The translations under genes were made by a program, and so were the position numbers. Positions 17,111 through 27,506 of a stretch of 64,000 bases of DNA are shown here, in pieces. Positions within the stretch are counted from its first letter, which is position 1. Each line of letters opens with the position of its first letter. The notes under the pieces were generated by a model. That model did not search any database. It saw only the letters and a program-made list of their open reading frames with translations, and was not told the origin of the DNA. This DNA comes from Mangrovivirga cuniculi (GTDB lineage Bacteria; Bacteroidota; Bacteroidia; Cytophagales; Cyclobacteriaceae), in contig NZ_CP028923.1 in assembly GCF_005166025.1 (NCBI RefSeq), positions 981,001 to 1,045,000 on the forward strand. The letters are read 5' to 3'.

Positions 17111-17699
17111 GGTGGTCCTCCTTTAAATTTTTATTAATGCGTTCCTCTTCATAAGAAAGCATTTTTTGTAACTGTGACCTTGCCCTGCTTAATTGGCTTT
17201 TACTGGTGTTTTCACTTATGTTGAGTTTTTCTGCAATTTCTTTATGAGAAAACCCATCGATAGCATACAATGAAAAGACAGTTCTATAGCCTTGGGGTAA
17301 TTTATCAATCAGTTTTAAAAGGTCTTCTGCTTCGAGAGAATTGGATAGTGAATTATAATCCTGAACATTTGAAGCTGCATTCAAGTCAGACTCAGGCCAC
17401 ATATTTTTATTCTTCCTGAGATACATTAATGCTTCATTTACCATTATCTTTCTCATCCATCCTTCGAAGCTACCTTGAAATTCATATTGATCTATTTTTT
17501 CAAAGATCTTCATGAATCCTTTCACCATAACTCCTTCTGCCTCGAGGCTATCAGATATATACCGCCGGCAAATGGCATGCATTCTGCCGGAATACCGATC
17601 ATATAGCTCTTTTTGCGCATTTCGTTTCTGCTTTTTACAATCCAGAACAATTTGCTCAAGTGAGTCGTTATGTGAAATTTTTAGTCTCATTACTCGCAT
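17103..17699 (-). CDS. ECF-type RNA polymerase sigma factor
   Basis: Sigma-70 family group 4 protein of 198 residues. Region 2 runs through ELYDRYSGRMHAICRRYI and FEGWMRKIMVNEALMYLRK (about residues 30-95). Region 4 is LPQGYRTVFSLYAIDGFSHKEIAEKL with the helix-turn-helix ISENTSKSQLSRARSQL (about 135-185). It directs RNA polymerase to a stress or envelope regulon not identifiable here. ATG 17699 or the in-frame ATG at 17690 could be the start. It leads the operon with the anti-sigma-like and barrel genes. Confidence 0.9.
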   Translation of the reverse strand: MRVMRLKISHNDSLEQIVLDCKKQKRNAQKELYDRYSGRMHAICRRYISDSLEAEGVMVKGFMKIFEKIDQYEFQGSFEGWMRKIMVNEALMYLRKNKNMWPESDLNAASNVQDYNSLSNSLEAEDLLKLIDKLPQGYRTVFSLYAIDGFSHKEIAEKLNISENTSKSQLSRARSQLQKMLSYEEERINKNLKEDHHG

Positions 17700-17751
17700 T
17701 CAATAGGAAGATGCAGAAGTATAATCAGAGGTTGCTTGGCCTTGAAAAAAA

Positions 17752-18213
17752 TTAATAAGCTGCTTTATAGTCTAGCTTAACTTCTATTTCTGTCCACTTA
17801 TCTTTATCGACTTTAACGGGGTTAATTATATTGTCTCCATCAAACCTATTAACGTAATATCCTTTTTCCTCTTTGGAAACAATAGTGTATTTACCAGGAG
17901 GTAAGGAAACTTTAAAATTTCCAGACTCATCTGACTTTACTGTTTTAAATGGCTTTTTATCAATGACACTTAACCAAACTCTATTGGTGATATCAACTGA
18001 TTCAGCACTAATCGGCTCGAAAATATAAAGTGTTCTGGAAATCCCAACGGGCTTACTTCTATTTGCATCATCTCCAATTGCAGGCATAAAATTCCCTTCA
18101 TACCACATTACTTTACCCGTAATACCCTGATCATATTGTTTTTTATTTGCTGCACATGAAATAATAAAAATCATGAGTAAGCTTAAATTTATTAATACTG
18201 GATACTTGAACAT
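17752..18213 (-). CDS. lipoprotein with carboxypeptidase-regulatory-like domain
   Basis: Residues 1-20 are a lipoprotein signal with lipobox IISC (Cys20). The mature part has a beta-sandwich of the CarboxypepD_reg/transthyretin-like type: ITGKVMWYEGNF near the start and VKSDESGNFKVSLPPGKYTIV (about residues 95-115). Such domains act as binding or spacer modules on surface proteins. It stands 52 bases upstream of the sigma factor gene on the same strand, with a terminator before it, so it may be the first gene of that operon or stand alone. Specific role unknown. Confidence 0.7.
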   Translation of the reverse strand: MFKYPVLINLSLLMIFIISCAANKKQYDQGITGKVMWYEGNFMPAIGDDANRSKPVGISRTLYIFEPISAESVDITNRVWLSVIDKKPFKTVKSDESGNFKVSLPPGKYTIVSKEEKGYYVNRFDGDNIINPVKVDKDKWTEIEVKLDYKAAY

Positions 18214-18250
18214 ATTAATGATTTTAGTTGTTGCAATTTAATATAAAGCA

Positions 18251-18275
18251 AAAAACCGGCCTAAAGCCGGTTTTT
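18251..18275 (-). terminator. rho-independent terminator
   Basis: AAAACCGGC pairs with GCCGGTTTT around a CTAAA loop, with A before and T after. On the minus strand it ends the PadR-PspC transcript just before the next gene. Confidence 0.85.
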
Positions 18276-18298
18276 GATCAGAAATGTTACAAAATTTA

Positions 18299-20724
18299 TT
18301 ATTGATTATATTGTCCGATATTTTCAATCGATCCGTATTGAGATATAGTTTCGTTTAATTCTCCTGTTACATTTACTTTTGCTCGTGCTGCTCCGGAAAC
18401 CTTGATTTCTGCTCTATTTGTTTCGAGTTCTTTTGCTTGTAAAGAACTACTACCTGAAATAGTCGCTTGCAAGAAGTTACAGTTTCCTTCCAAATCAATT
18501 TTAGATATGCCCGTTGCGTTTACATATAAATTTTTAACATCGCCGGTATAAAATATCTTGGCTTGATTGGATGCTTCAATTTCAAAAGTTTCCTGTCTCA
18601 GGTTATTTAAATAAACCTTACTTTTTCCTGTTGATTTAAGAGATTGCAATTCAGGAACGGTTACTTCAATATGAACTTTATCGCTTTCATCCATCCATGA
18701 ATTACCATCGCTATCATAATCCATCGTTAGGACCCCATCGATATTGGTCAGCTTTACTCTGTCAATATATCTTTCAGAGTGACTGTTAATCGTAACAGAA
18801 TACTTATCTCCCTGATTGATCTTAACATTGAAGCCTTCATCGATAACAAGATTTGAAATGCTATCGAATTCGATGGTGTCGGATTCGTTAGTCCTGTATT
18901 CATACCTGTATTCATCATCTGAATCATCATCTGACTCACATGTTAAACACTGTAATCCATCCGGATTGAAGACCCAGGTATTTTTGGAAAATTCTGATCT
19001 TCTGTAACCGTACTTGCTCAAAGTTCTTGAAATCACCTGGTTAAAGCCTTTTTCAACATGAACAGGGGTTTGATATGGGATATATAATGTTACAGTAACC
19101 TCCTGAGCTCTCCAGTTTGATTCTTTGTCAAACTCGATCTCCCTGTCAAATACTATTACAGAATCATTTTGTACAACGCCATAGTTTACTTTTTCAGCAT
19201 ATTCACGGGCGTTTTCAAAAGAGCTACCCCTCGCAGATATTTTTTTCACCATCTTCACGTAATTTTCATCGTGACCGCGTAGCTGTAATCTGATTTCATT
19301 ATAATCATTGATGTCTCTGCTGAAGAGGTTGTTATCATCATTATATTCGTCAGAAAGTCGCAATACTATTTGTTTGCCTTCTATGCCACTATAAATTTCC
19401 TCAGTTTCAACATGTCCTTCATCACTCCATTGTGAGATAGCCTTAGGAAGAGTTGCAGCAACAATAGCAATTGATATAAACCATGCTGCCAGAAAACTCC
19501 AGCCTACTCCTGTATTTAAGACCCATCTTCTGGAGATAATAGATATGCCAGCAATTGCAAGCATAACACCAGGGATTGTAACTATAAGGAAAACACCTAG
19601 TATTCCGATTGCAGGAAACATCTCAGTAAATATGCTTATTGGAATACCATCGATAACAGTATTTTCAGGTGCTGCGGTAATACCTAAGGCAGCTGCTAAT
19701 CCAATAATTGAAGAGACAGAAACAACAAGTCCTACAAAGGTTATGAATACTCCTATTATTACTCTTATGGCTTCTACCAAAAACTTTAATAAAGGACCAA
19801 GAACCCTTGATAACCAATGAAAAAACATGGCGATGAGTCGGAAAGGGAAAAGAAGAATCTTAACTAATAGATTTTCCTGATCGTCTTCTTTCAGGTTTAA
19901 CCCTTTCTTAATATTCGACTCTATATTAGAAAGGGTTACCGGCTCCCCCCGCATTTGAACCTTTTCAGTGATTGTCGAGGCCATTGGAGTTATGATCCAT
20001 AACACCAGGTATAATATAAGTCCTGCACCACCGGCAAATATTCCCAGAATAAACAGTACTCTGATTAGAGTCACGTCTGTACCAAAGTATGCTGCAATAC
20101 CTCCTGATACACCGGCTATTACCTTGTCATCCGGATTTCGGTAAAGCTTTTTAATCTGTTTGTTTTCTTCAAGGGTATAGTTAGGTGGAACAATTATCCA
20201 CATAGCTATATATCCTACAACTACCAAAACAGGAGTTGCTTCAAATATTAGCCCCCGAAAGTTAGAATCAGAAAAATTAGACGGATCCAAAGTGCATCCA
20301 CATTAAAGTAATGCGCAAGTCCGCTACAAACACCTCCGATTAATCTGTTGTTCATATCACGGAACAGTTTTCTGGAAGCAGCCGAAAAACCTTCATAAGA
20401 TTTTTCTTTATCCTTATGACTGAATTCTTGATTGAACGTTCCGTCGTCCAAAGTTTCTTCTAATGCTTCGAAGTCTTCTATGCTACCCATAGTGCTTATT
20501 AGTGAAGCAACATCTTCTGCATTGATAACTTGTTTGCCTTCATTTAATTTGGCCAGGAATATTTCCGCAATTCGATTCTCGATATCTGCGATAATTTCAC
20601 TACTGTCCTCATAGGTAGAAAAATACTTGTTTATTGAATCCAAATAGGATTTCAGACTTTCATATCCTTCTTCCTCTATGTGGAATATGATTCCTCCAAT
20701 ATTTATACTTATATTCTTTTTCAT
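18299..20724 (-). CDS. PspC-domain membrane protein with GIN/DUF2807-like C-terminal domain, interrupted by a one-base frameshift
   Basis: A large envelope protein related to phage-shock protein C. Order: helical N-terminus (SINIGGIIFHIEEE), first PspC domain (RLIGGVCSGLAHYFNVDALW), second PspC domain (KVIAGVSGGIAAYFGTDVTL), several more membrane helices, then a large beta-rich region ending in a DUF2807/GIN-like domain with repeated short strands. The first frame stops at 20248 after LTFGG. The second begins inside the membrane helix. They join with one extra C in the C run at 20252-20256, giving about 808 residues and an uninterrupted helix. It follows the PadR gene by 13 bases. PadR plus PspC is a known Bacteroidota pairing, so it is probably PadR-controlled and responds to membrane stress. 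The precise role is inferred. Confidence 0.82.
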
Positions 20725-20737
20725 GACGATTCTTCAG

Positions 20738-21070
20738 TTATTTTTCCTGGATAATTTGGTTTGTCGATAAAACGAGGTCATCCCATGTGTCATTTAAGCT
20801 CTTCAGGAATGATTCGCCCTCTTCAGTAAGAGTATAATATTTACGGGGTGGGCCTGATTGAGACTCAACCCATTTATACTCAACTAATCCAGCTTTACGC
20901 AAGCGTGTCAGTAACGGATATAAGGTGCCTTCCACAACCATTATCCGTGCTGAGGTTAATTCATCCAACATGTCTGAAGCATAAACTTCACCTCTCGAAA
21001 TTATATGCAAAATGCAAAACTCCAAAATTCCTTTCCGCATTTGCACTTGTGTATTTTCCACTTTCATCAT
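20738..21070 (-). CDS. PadR family transcriptional regulator
   Basis: Winged-helix DNA-binding protein of 110 residues. Typical PadR segments are KGILEFCILHIISRGEVYASDML (helices 1-2), VVEGTLYPLLTRLRKAGLVEYKW (recognition helix and wing) and GPPRKYYTLTEEGESFL. PadR proteins are usually dimeric repressors that control themselves and a neighbour. Here the neighbour is the PspC-type gene 13 bases downstream. The palindrome at 21132-21145, inside the probable promoter, is a good candidate for its own operator. Confidence 0.92.
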   Translation of the reverse strand: MMKVENTQVQMRKGILEFCILHIISRGEVYASDMLDELTSARIMVVEGTLYPLLTRLRKAGLVEYKWVESQSGPPRKYYTLTEEGESFLKSLNDTWDDLVLSTNQIIQEK

Positions 21071-21406
21071 TTATTTATTTTATGCATCTGCCTTAAACTT
21101 TATTTCTGGTAACTATAGTTGCTAAAGTAATACAATGTACTTTGTAATGCAAGGTACTGTTCTTTGTCATGTTCCTTGTTATATTTTACGCTTAGAAGAA
21201 TTGCGGGTTATTTGTAACACTGATGAACATAGTGGTGTGCGATTATGAACAATAATTAAAAGCTGATTTTTGTTAAGCGTTTGATTATCAACACTTTGCT
21301 TTTGTAGCGGTCATAAGGCAAAAAAAAATTGATTTTTTTTAAAAAAAATTAAATTTTTATTAGAAAATCTTTTTTGTTGAAGCATTTGATTTCAGTAATT
21401 TGCTTT
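21071..21406. other. 336-base divergent intergenic region
   Basis: Holds the padR promoter/operator on the left. On the right, before the PorV-like gene, are dense A and T tracts (about 21321-21360). I see no RNA gene or further coding frame. A promoter for the PorV-like gene must be here, but no convincing -33/-7 pair is visible. Confidence 0.6.
21122..21152 (-). promoter_or_regulatory. probable padR promoter with overlapping operator palindrome
   Basis: On the minus strand a TTG (21152-21150) lies 20 bases from TACTTTAG (21129-21122), one mismatch from the -7 box TAnnTTTG. Between them is the near-perfect palindrome ACAATGTACTTTGT (21132-21145), centred on GTAC. A half-like CAAGGTAC lies at 21150-21157. 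A repressor bound there would block the promoter, which fits PadR self-control. By pattern only. Confidence 0.6.
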
Positions 21407-22486
21407 ATGATGAGATTGTGTTGGTTGATTTTTTTTCTACCTTCCCTGCTTTTTGCTCAGGTTAGTACCCCGAAATATGCTAATGAATACCTCGCTCTGG
21501 GAGTCGGGGCAAGAGCGTATGGAATGGGTAGTGCCTTTCAATCTGTTTCCTCTGATGTTTATTCAGGTTATTGGAACCCGGCAGGACTTATGGGAATTCC
21601 AACGGATGAGTTACAAGTAGCTGCCATGCATACCTCGTTGTTTGCAGGAATAGCAAATTACGATTACGCCTCGATCGCTGCGCGAACAGATTCATCCACC
21701 TCTCTTGCTTTTTCTTTTATCAGGTTGGGAGTGGATGACATTCCGGATACCCGGTTTTTGTACGATGCCGATGGCTCGATAAATTATGATAACATAAGGT
21801 TTTTTTCTGCCTCTGACTATGCCTTTATTTTTTCAGTTGCCCATATTTTCCCAAAAACTCCTGACCTACACTTCGGAGCAAATGTTAAAGTATTGTATAG
21901 AAATGCAGGTGATTTTGCTACTGCCTGGGGATTTGGGTTTGATCTCGGACTTAAAACGAAACTTGGTAAATGGGATGTGGCAGCGAACTTAAGGGACGCG
22001 ACCGGTACATACGTGGCATGGTATCATGAAACAAGCTTGCTATCACAAATATATGCGCAGACAGGGAATGAGATATCTGATCAAAGTCTGGAGATTTCTC
22101 CACCCAGATTGATTATTGGAGCCAGCCGAAGATTTAATCTATTAGAAGAAAAAATAGGTATAAGGCCTGCCCTGGACCTGTTATTTACTTTTGATGGTAA
22201 GCGAAATACTTTAATCTCCGGAAGTTTTACCTCCATTGATCCTTATGCAGGGGTTGAATTTGATTATAAACAAATGATATTTGTGAGGGGTGGGGCCGGA
22301 CAGGTTCAAAAATCAAAAAACTTTGATGGCACTGAATCATATAAAGTAACACCATCAGCAGGAGTAGGGCTAAAAATCAAAAATTTTTATATTGATTATG
22401 CTCTGACAGATATGGGCAATGTCAATGATGCTCTTTATTCTCATATATTCAGTTTAAAAGTAGATTTTAGTCTTAATAATGAATAG
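21407..22486 (+). CDS. PorV/PorQ family outer-membrane protein
   Basis: Beta-barrel protein of the PorV/PorQ type linked to the type IX secretion system. After a signal peptide (about residues 1-18, ending LLFAQ) comes the family hallmark EYLALGVGARAYGMGSAF, then YSGYWNPAGLMGI. The rest is alternating strands ending in FSLKVDFSLNNE. PorV proteins shuttle T9SS cargo to the sortase and PorQ-like proteins are related; which subtype this is cannot be settled by eye. ATG 21407 is preferred to an in-frame TTG at 21374 because it gives a normal signal peptide. It overlaps the PorU2-like gene by eight bases, a strong sign of a joint role. Confidence 0.82.
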   Translation: MMRLCWLIFFLPSLLFAQVSTPKYANEYLALGVGARAYGMGSAFQSVSSDVYSGYWNPAGLMGIPTDELQVAAMHTSLFAGIANYDYASIAARTDSSTSLAFSFIRLGVDDIPDTRFLYDADGSINYDNIRFFSASDYAFIFSVAHIFPKTPDLHFGANVKVLYRNAGDFATAWGFGFDLGLKTKLGKWDVAANLRDATGTYVAWYHETSLLSQIYAQTGNEISDQSLEISPPRLIIGASRRFNLLEEKIGIRPALDLLFTFDGKRNTLISGSFTSIDPYAGVEFDYKQMIFVRGGAGQVQKSKNFDGTESYKVTPSAGVGLKIKNFYIDYALTDMGNVNDALYSHIFSLKVDFSLNNE

Positions 22487-25400
22487 AAGCAAAACATATT
22501 TACTTCTTATAGTTTTCACAGCTTTTATTTTTCCAGTAAGAGCTCAGTATACTAATGACTGGATAAATCCAAACCAGGATTATTATAAGCTTAAGGTTGC
22601 TGAAACAGGGTTTTACAGTGTTACTTATGAAGATCTTCAGGATAATGGTATTTCCATTGATGAAATTGATCCACGACTCTTAAAGTTATATTTCAGAGGT
22701 GAAGAGCAATCTATTTTGATAAGAGGTGAGTCAGATGGAAGTTTCGATCCGGGTGATGAACTGATATTTTACGGACAAAGGAATGATGGAACTCTGGATC
22801 AGCAAATATATTCAGAACCCGGTGACCAGCCTCACCAGTTTTATAATATCTATACTGATACAGCTTCATATTTTTTAACTTCAAGTTTTGATGGATCGCT
22901 GGGTAAAAGAATGCCATTATATTCGGGCAATGACCCGGGCAATTTACCTGTAATAGAATCTCATCAAGCAGAAGCACTTAGAGTTTTTACTGATCAGGCT
23001 GCCACTGGTGTCAGGTATATCGGTGATATTATGCTTTCTGCATTTGATCAGGGTGAGCAATGGACTGGTACCAGAGTTCGCCGTGGACAATCATTTGATT
23101 TTTCATTAGCTCCTGTTGCCTCAGGTATAACATCTTCCCCAAATCCTGTTTTCACTATTCAATTGACAGGCCGAAACAACAGGGATCACATTGTAGATGT
23201 TTATGTCGGACCATCACCGTCTGAATTATCTTTGATCACAACTCTTTCTTTTAATGGTTTTATAAATGCTACATATACGGGAGAAATACCCTGGTCGTTG
23301 GTAGGACCAAATGATGAAGTTGTAGTACAGATTACAGTGAATAATACTACTGCGGATGATGTATCGGTATCCTATGCGAATCTAGTTTATACCCAAAATG
23401 CAGATATGCTTGGTGAGCCGGCTAAGATGTTTTCTTTTCCCAGGCAAAATACCGGGGATGCTATTGGGAGAATTAGAAATGCTTCACTGGTGGAGGAATT
23501 GTTTGATATAACAGATCCCGATAATATCAGAAGGGTTTCATATCAGAATGTTCAAAATGATATCGAATTTATTTATGATGGTGCATTAATTGAACGCGAT
23601 TTTTATGCTACATCAAATTTTCTGTCAGTACCTGAAATTCAATCAGCATCATTTAAGCAACTGGATTTAAATGCTGATTACCTGGTTATCACGAATAATC
23701 TGTTACGAGTACCGGCACTGGATTATGATGATCCGGTAGAAGCTTATGCATCATACCGGGCTTCTGCTGAAGGAGGTAGTTATGATACTTTAATAATGAA
23801 TGTTCAAACCATTTATGATCAGTTTAATTATGGACAGCCAGGTCCTGGTGGAATTTATAATTTGATTAAATATCTACATGACAATGGTAACCTAGAAATG
23901 ATTTTTATAGCTGGTAGGGCACTTTATTGGTTTAGAAATTACTATCGCAATGGCCCTATAACCAGCGATGGAGATGATGTGCTCCATGATTTAGTGCCAA
24001 CAGCAGGCTTCCCCGGTAGCGATGCTCTTTATACTGCTTATTTAGATGGAAATAATCCCTATGGCACCATTCCCATAGGAAGATATCCTGCCAAAAACGC
24101 TCAAGATATTGCAGTATATCTAAACAAAGTTAGAGAAATAGAACAATTACCATTTGATGCTCTTTGGCGAAAAGATTTTTTGCATTTAAGCGGTGGACTT
24201 ACCGAAAATGAGTTAATCAGTTTTAGGCGTTATGTAAATAATTTTAAAGTAGATGCCGAATCTCATTTCATGGGAGGAAAGGTTACGACACAAGGTAAAA
24301 GCACTAATAACTCTATTGAGGAAATAAATATTGCTGAAGCAGCGAATAGCGGATTAGCCATGATAACCTTTTTCGGGCATTCCGGCACTGTAGCTTCTGA
24401 TATTGATATAGGAAAAGCCTCAGATCCTACCCAGGGATATGAAAACCAGGGGAAATATCCATTCATGCTGATCAATGGGTGTAGTGCAGGAAATTTATAT
24501 AGTTCGGCAATAGCCTTCAGTGAAGATTGGTTGATAATTCCTAATAAAGGGTCTATTGGTTTCATAGCCCATGCAAATTTGGCGTTTAGTACTGATCTCA
24601 GACGGTATTCAGGTTTGATTTACGATTATGCTTTTTCGGACAGTGTTTTTATCAATAAATCGATAGGAGAAATTAAGGCCAAAACAGAGAGAGAATATTA
24701 TAATAGTATTTTTCCAAGCGAAAGGCATTTGGCTCAGATACACCAGATGGTTTTGTACAGCGACCCGGCAGTACAATTATTTGGTGCGAAGAAACCCGAT
24801 TATGCAGCGATAAGTGAAACTTTTTCAATTCAGGATGCGAGAGGAGGAGCTTTAAATGATCAGTCAGATTCGATTTCAATTAATCTTGCATTTCACAATT
24901 TTGGGACAACTGTAAAAGATTCAATTAATTATCGTATAACCAGGATACTGGAAGACGGAACTACCTTTTTTTACGATGATTTTTTCAGGCCATCCATACT
25001 GTATAGTGATACTATAACTTTTAATATACCGAATGTATCAGGAGCTTTTGGAAACAACATTTTAGAGATCACCGTTGACTCGGAAAATTTTGTTGATGAA
25101 TTAAACGAGGTAAACAACACAATTAGAGTCCCTATTTTTATTCCTAAAAGTGGTGTGTTGACTCTTTTACCTCCTGAATTTTCAGTTTTATCTGATACAC
25201 AGACTGATCTTATTGTTAGTTCCTCTGACCCGAGTGAAAGGAACAGAACTTTTATTGTAGATATTGATTCTTCCTTCTTTTATAACAGTCCTGTTTTTAA
25301 TTCAGAACAGGTGTCTGGCGAAATTATTGCTGAAAGGTCCTATACTTTAGCTGAACAGGATAGTGTGAGTTGGTATTGGAGATCGAAATATGCAACTCCT

Positions 25401-27494
25401 TCACCTGAAGAGGACACTTCATTTGTAAGGAGTTCTTTTAGTTATATAGATGGCCATCCTGAAGCCTGGGCTCAATTGAATTCCGGTCAGTTTACTTTTA
25501 ATGATCTTGAAGGAATTGAAATAGATCCGATAACAGGTGAATGGAATTTTGAGAATACAGAAGCATTGGTGGGTTTGACAACTTATGGTGCTTCTAACCC
25601 CGATAGTGATCCGGAAAATATACGTTTGTTCATTAACGATTTGAACTATATCATTACAGATGATCCTCGAAAAGTATGTCGTAATAATAGCTTAAATGCT
25701 ATCGCTTTTGATCGACAGAATGCCAATCCTTTTGCAGTTCTTGATAATGGCAATTTTGATCTTTTGGACCCTAATCGATGCGGAAGGAGACCTCAGGTAA
25801 TAAATAATTTCCTCAATTCTCAGTTGAACGAGAGAAATGGGCCAGATCTTGTAGATTATATTAATGGATTAAAAAATGGTGATAAAGTAGTTATTTTCAG
25901 TATAGGTTCTGCCTCTTATACCACTTTAAATGATCAGACTAAGCAAGCATTATCAGAAATTGGAGTTCAGGTTTCTGCCTGGAATGATTTCTCAGATGGA
26001 GATCCGATTATTATTATTGGAGCAAAAGGATCATCAGCAGGGGATGCCCGGGTAATTAAAGCTGAGGTTTCTCCGGAGGAGCTTCAGGAGATCAGTTTTG
26101 ACGGAATCATTACCGGGAGATTTGATGAAGGAGAGCTGATCTCTTCAAGAATTGGTCCAGCCACCAGTTTTTCCACTCTTAAAATAAAGGCAATAACCGG
26201 TGCCACAGATAATTATTCAGTGGATCTGATTGGTGAGAATTTTTCCGGAGATCAAACAAATATATCCGGATTTACCGAATTGCAAAATGGAGAGTATGAC
26301 GTAAGCTCAATAAACCCTCAGGATTACCCCTATTTAAGGCTTAAATATAATATTAGTGATTCTGAAAATAGGACGCCCGCTCCTTTGGATTATTGGTTTG
26401 TTACATTAAGTTATCCGCCGGAGGGAATTTTATACCCAGTAAACGAAACACAAGTAGAGCGAACTGAATTAAATGAAGGTGAGTCAAAAGTAATAGATTT
26501 TGCCTTCAGGAATATATCAGAAAAAGAATTTGCTGATTCGCTGAAAGTGTCCCTGAGAATGAGAAACCAGGAAACCGGGAAAATTTTTAATGATACTATA
26601 AAGATTAATTCTCCTCAACCAGGTGAGGAAGAAGTATTTAGTGTAGAATTTAATACAGAAGGCTTTGCAGGTGAAAATGATCTTTCTGTTTTTGTTAATC
26701 CGTATGTCCAACCTGAAATATATTATACTAACAATGTATTTTCGGGTGATCGATTGCTTTCTGTAAAGAGGGACACATTACAACCTACACTTAAAGTGAC
26801 GTTTGATGGAAGAACAATAATGGATGGTGAAATAGTTTCTCCGGATCCTTTAATATCGATAAAAGTCCGTGATGAACAGAATTCATTGAGGAAAACAGAT
26901 ACAACAGGAGTTGAGTTATTATTTAAGCCTGATTGTGAAGGGTGTAATTATGAACAAGTTATCCTGGCTTCAGATCAGGTTGAGGTTTTACCAGCACTCG
27001 ATGATAGAGATTTTACCTTAAACTTTCGGCCCGGGCCCCTGGAGGATGGAGTTTATTCCCTTTGGGTTAAAGCTGCCGATGGCTCAGGAAATCAAACAGG
27101 CAGCGAACCATATGAGATTTCGTTTGAGGTAATAAATGAGTCAACAATTACAAATTTTTATCCATATCCGAATCCTTTTTCAACATCAACAAGGTTTGTT
27201 TTCACATTAACTGGCTCTGATATACCCGAAGAAATTAAAATTACCATAATGACTATTAGTGGAAGAATAGTTAGAGAGATCACCCAGGATGAATTAGGCC
27301 CTATTCACTCAGGTAATAATATCACTGAATTTTCATGGGATGGGACTGATGAATTTGGGGATAAACTGGCAAATGGTGTTTATCTTTACAAAGTTTCTAT
27401 TCAAAATCAGGGGGAACAAATAAAACAAAGAAGTCTGGGGCCAGACGCCAGGGCTTTTAAAAATGGTTTTGGGAAACTTTATATCTTAAGATAA
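22479..27494 (+). CDS. C25-family type IX secretion sortase, PorU2-like
   Basis: Very large (1671 residues) secreted gingipain-fold protein. After the signal peptide (to about residue 22) comes a beta-rich N-terminal part. Next is the C25 catalytic domain with His634 in FFGHSGTV and Cys668 in LINGCSAGN, followed by a CARDB-like domain. A segment around residues 1080-1240 (FINDLNYI, NGLKNGDKVVIFSIGSAS) resembles the ILEI/interleukin-like EMT inducer fold. More Ig-like domains follow, and a FlgD-like/T9SS C-terminal domain from about 1560 (YPYPNPF, NGVYLYKV). PorU cuts and attaches T9SS cargo at the cell surface; PorU2 is the larger relative found in Cytophagales. Cys and His are intact, so it should be active. 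It overlaps the PorV-like gene by eight bases. Confidence 0.82.
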   Translation: MNRSKTYLLLIVFTAFIFPVRAQYTNDWINPNQDYYKLKVAETGFYSVTYEDLQDNGISIDEIDPRLLKLYFRGEEQSILIRGESDGSFDPGDELIFYGQRNDGTLDQQIYSEPGDQPHQFYNIYTDTASYFLTSSFDGSLGKRMPLYSGNDPGNLPVIESHQAEALRVFTDQAATGVRYIGDIMLSAFDQGEQWTGTRVRRGQSFDFSLAPVASGITSSPNPVFTIQLTGRNNRDHIVDVYVGPSPSELSLITTLSFNGFINATYTGEIPWSLVGPNDEVVVQITVNNTTADDVSVSYANLVYTQNADMLGEPAKMFSFPRQNTGDAIGRIRNASLVEELFDITDPDNIRRVSYQNVQNDIEFIYDGALIERDFYATSNFLSVPEIQSASFKQLDLNADYLVITNNLLRVPALDYDDPVEAYASYRASAEGGSYDTLIMNVQTIYDQFNYGQPGPGGIYNLIKYLHDNGNLEMIFIAGRALYWFRNYYRNGPITSDGDDVLHDLVPTAGFPGSDALYTAYLDGNNPYGTIPIGRYPAKNAQDIAVYLNKVREIEQLPFDALWRKDFLHLSGGLTENELISFRRYVNNFKVDAESHFMGGKVTTQGKSTNNSIEEINIAEAANSGLAMITFFGHSGTVASDIDIGKASDPTQGYENQGKYPFMLINGCSAGNLYSSAIAFSEDWLIIPNKGSIGFIAHANLAFSTDLRRYSGLIYDYAFSDSVFINKSIGEIKAKTEREYYNSIFPSERHLAQIHQMVLYSDPAVQLFGAKKPDYAAISETFSIQDARGGALNDQSDSISINLAFHNFGTTVKDSINYRITRILEDGTTFFYDDFFRPSILYSDTITFNIPNVSGAFGNNILEITVDSENFVDELNEVNNTIRVPIFIPKSGVLTLLPPEFSVLSDTQTDLIVSSSDPSERNRTFIVDIDSSFFYNSPVFNSEQVSGEIIAERSYTLAEQDSVSWYWRSKYATPSPEEDTSFVRSSFSYIDGHPEAWAQLNSGQFTFNDLEGIEIDPITGEWNFENTEALVGLTTYGASNPDSDPENIRLFINDLNYIITDDPRKVCRNNSLNAIAFDRQNANPFAVLDNGNFDLLDPNRCGRRPQVINNFLNSQLNERNGPDLVDYINGLKNGDKVVIFSIGSASYTTLNDQTKQALSEIGVQVSAWNDFSDGDPIIIIGAKGSSAGDARVIKAEVSPEELQEISFDGIITGRFDEGELISSRIGPATSFSTLKIKAITGATDNYSVDLIGENFSGDQTNISGFTELQNGEYDVSSINPQDYPYLRLKYNISDSENRTPAPLDYWFVTLSYPPEGILYPVNETQVERTELNEGESKVIDFAFRNISEKEFADSLKVSLRMRNQETGKIFNDTIKINSPQPGEEEVFSVEFNTEGFAGENDLSVFVNPYVQPEIYYTNNVFSGDRLLSVKRDTLQPTLKVTFDGRTIMDGEIVSPDPLISIKVRDEQNSLRKTDTTGVELLFKPDCEGCNYEQVILASDQVEVLPALDDRDFTLNFRPGPLEDGVYSLWVKAADGSGNQTGSEPYEISFEVINESTITNFYPYPNPFSTSTRFVFTLTGSDIPEEIKITIMTISGRIVREITQDELGPIHSGNNITEFSWDGTDEFGDKLANGVYLYKVSIQNQGEQIKQRSLGPDARAFKNGFGKLYILR

Positions 27495-27506
27495 TTTAAT
27501 AAGAAG

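Noticed and set aside
21321-21360. A/T tracts before the PorV-like gene as a repeat or origin element
   Set aside because: Simple homopolymer tracts without repeated units, DnaA boxes or spacers.
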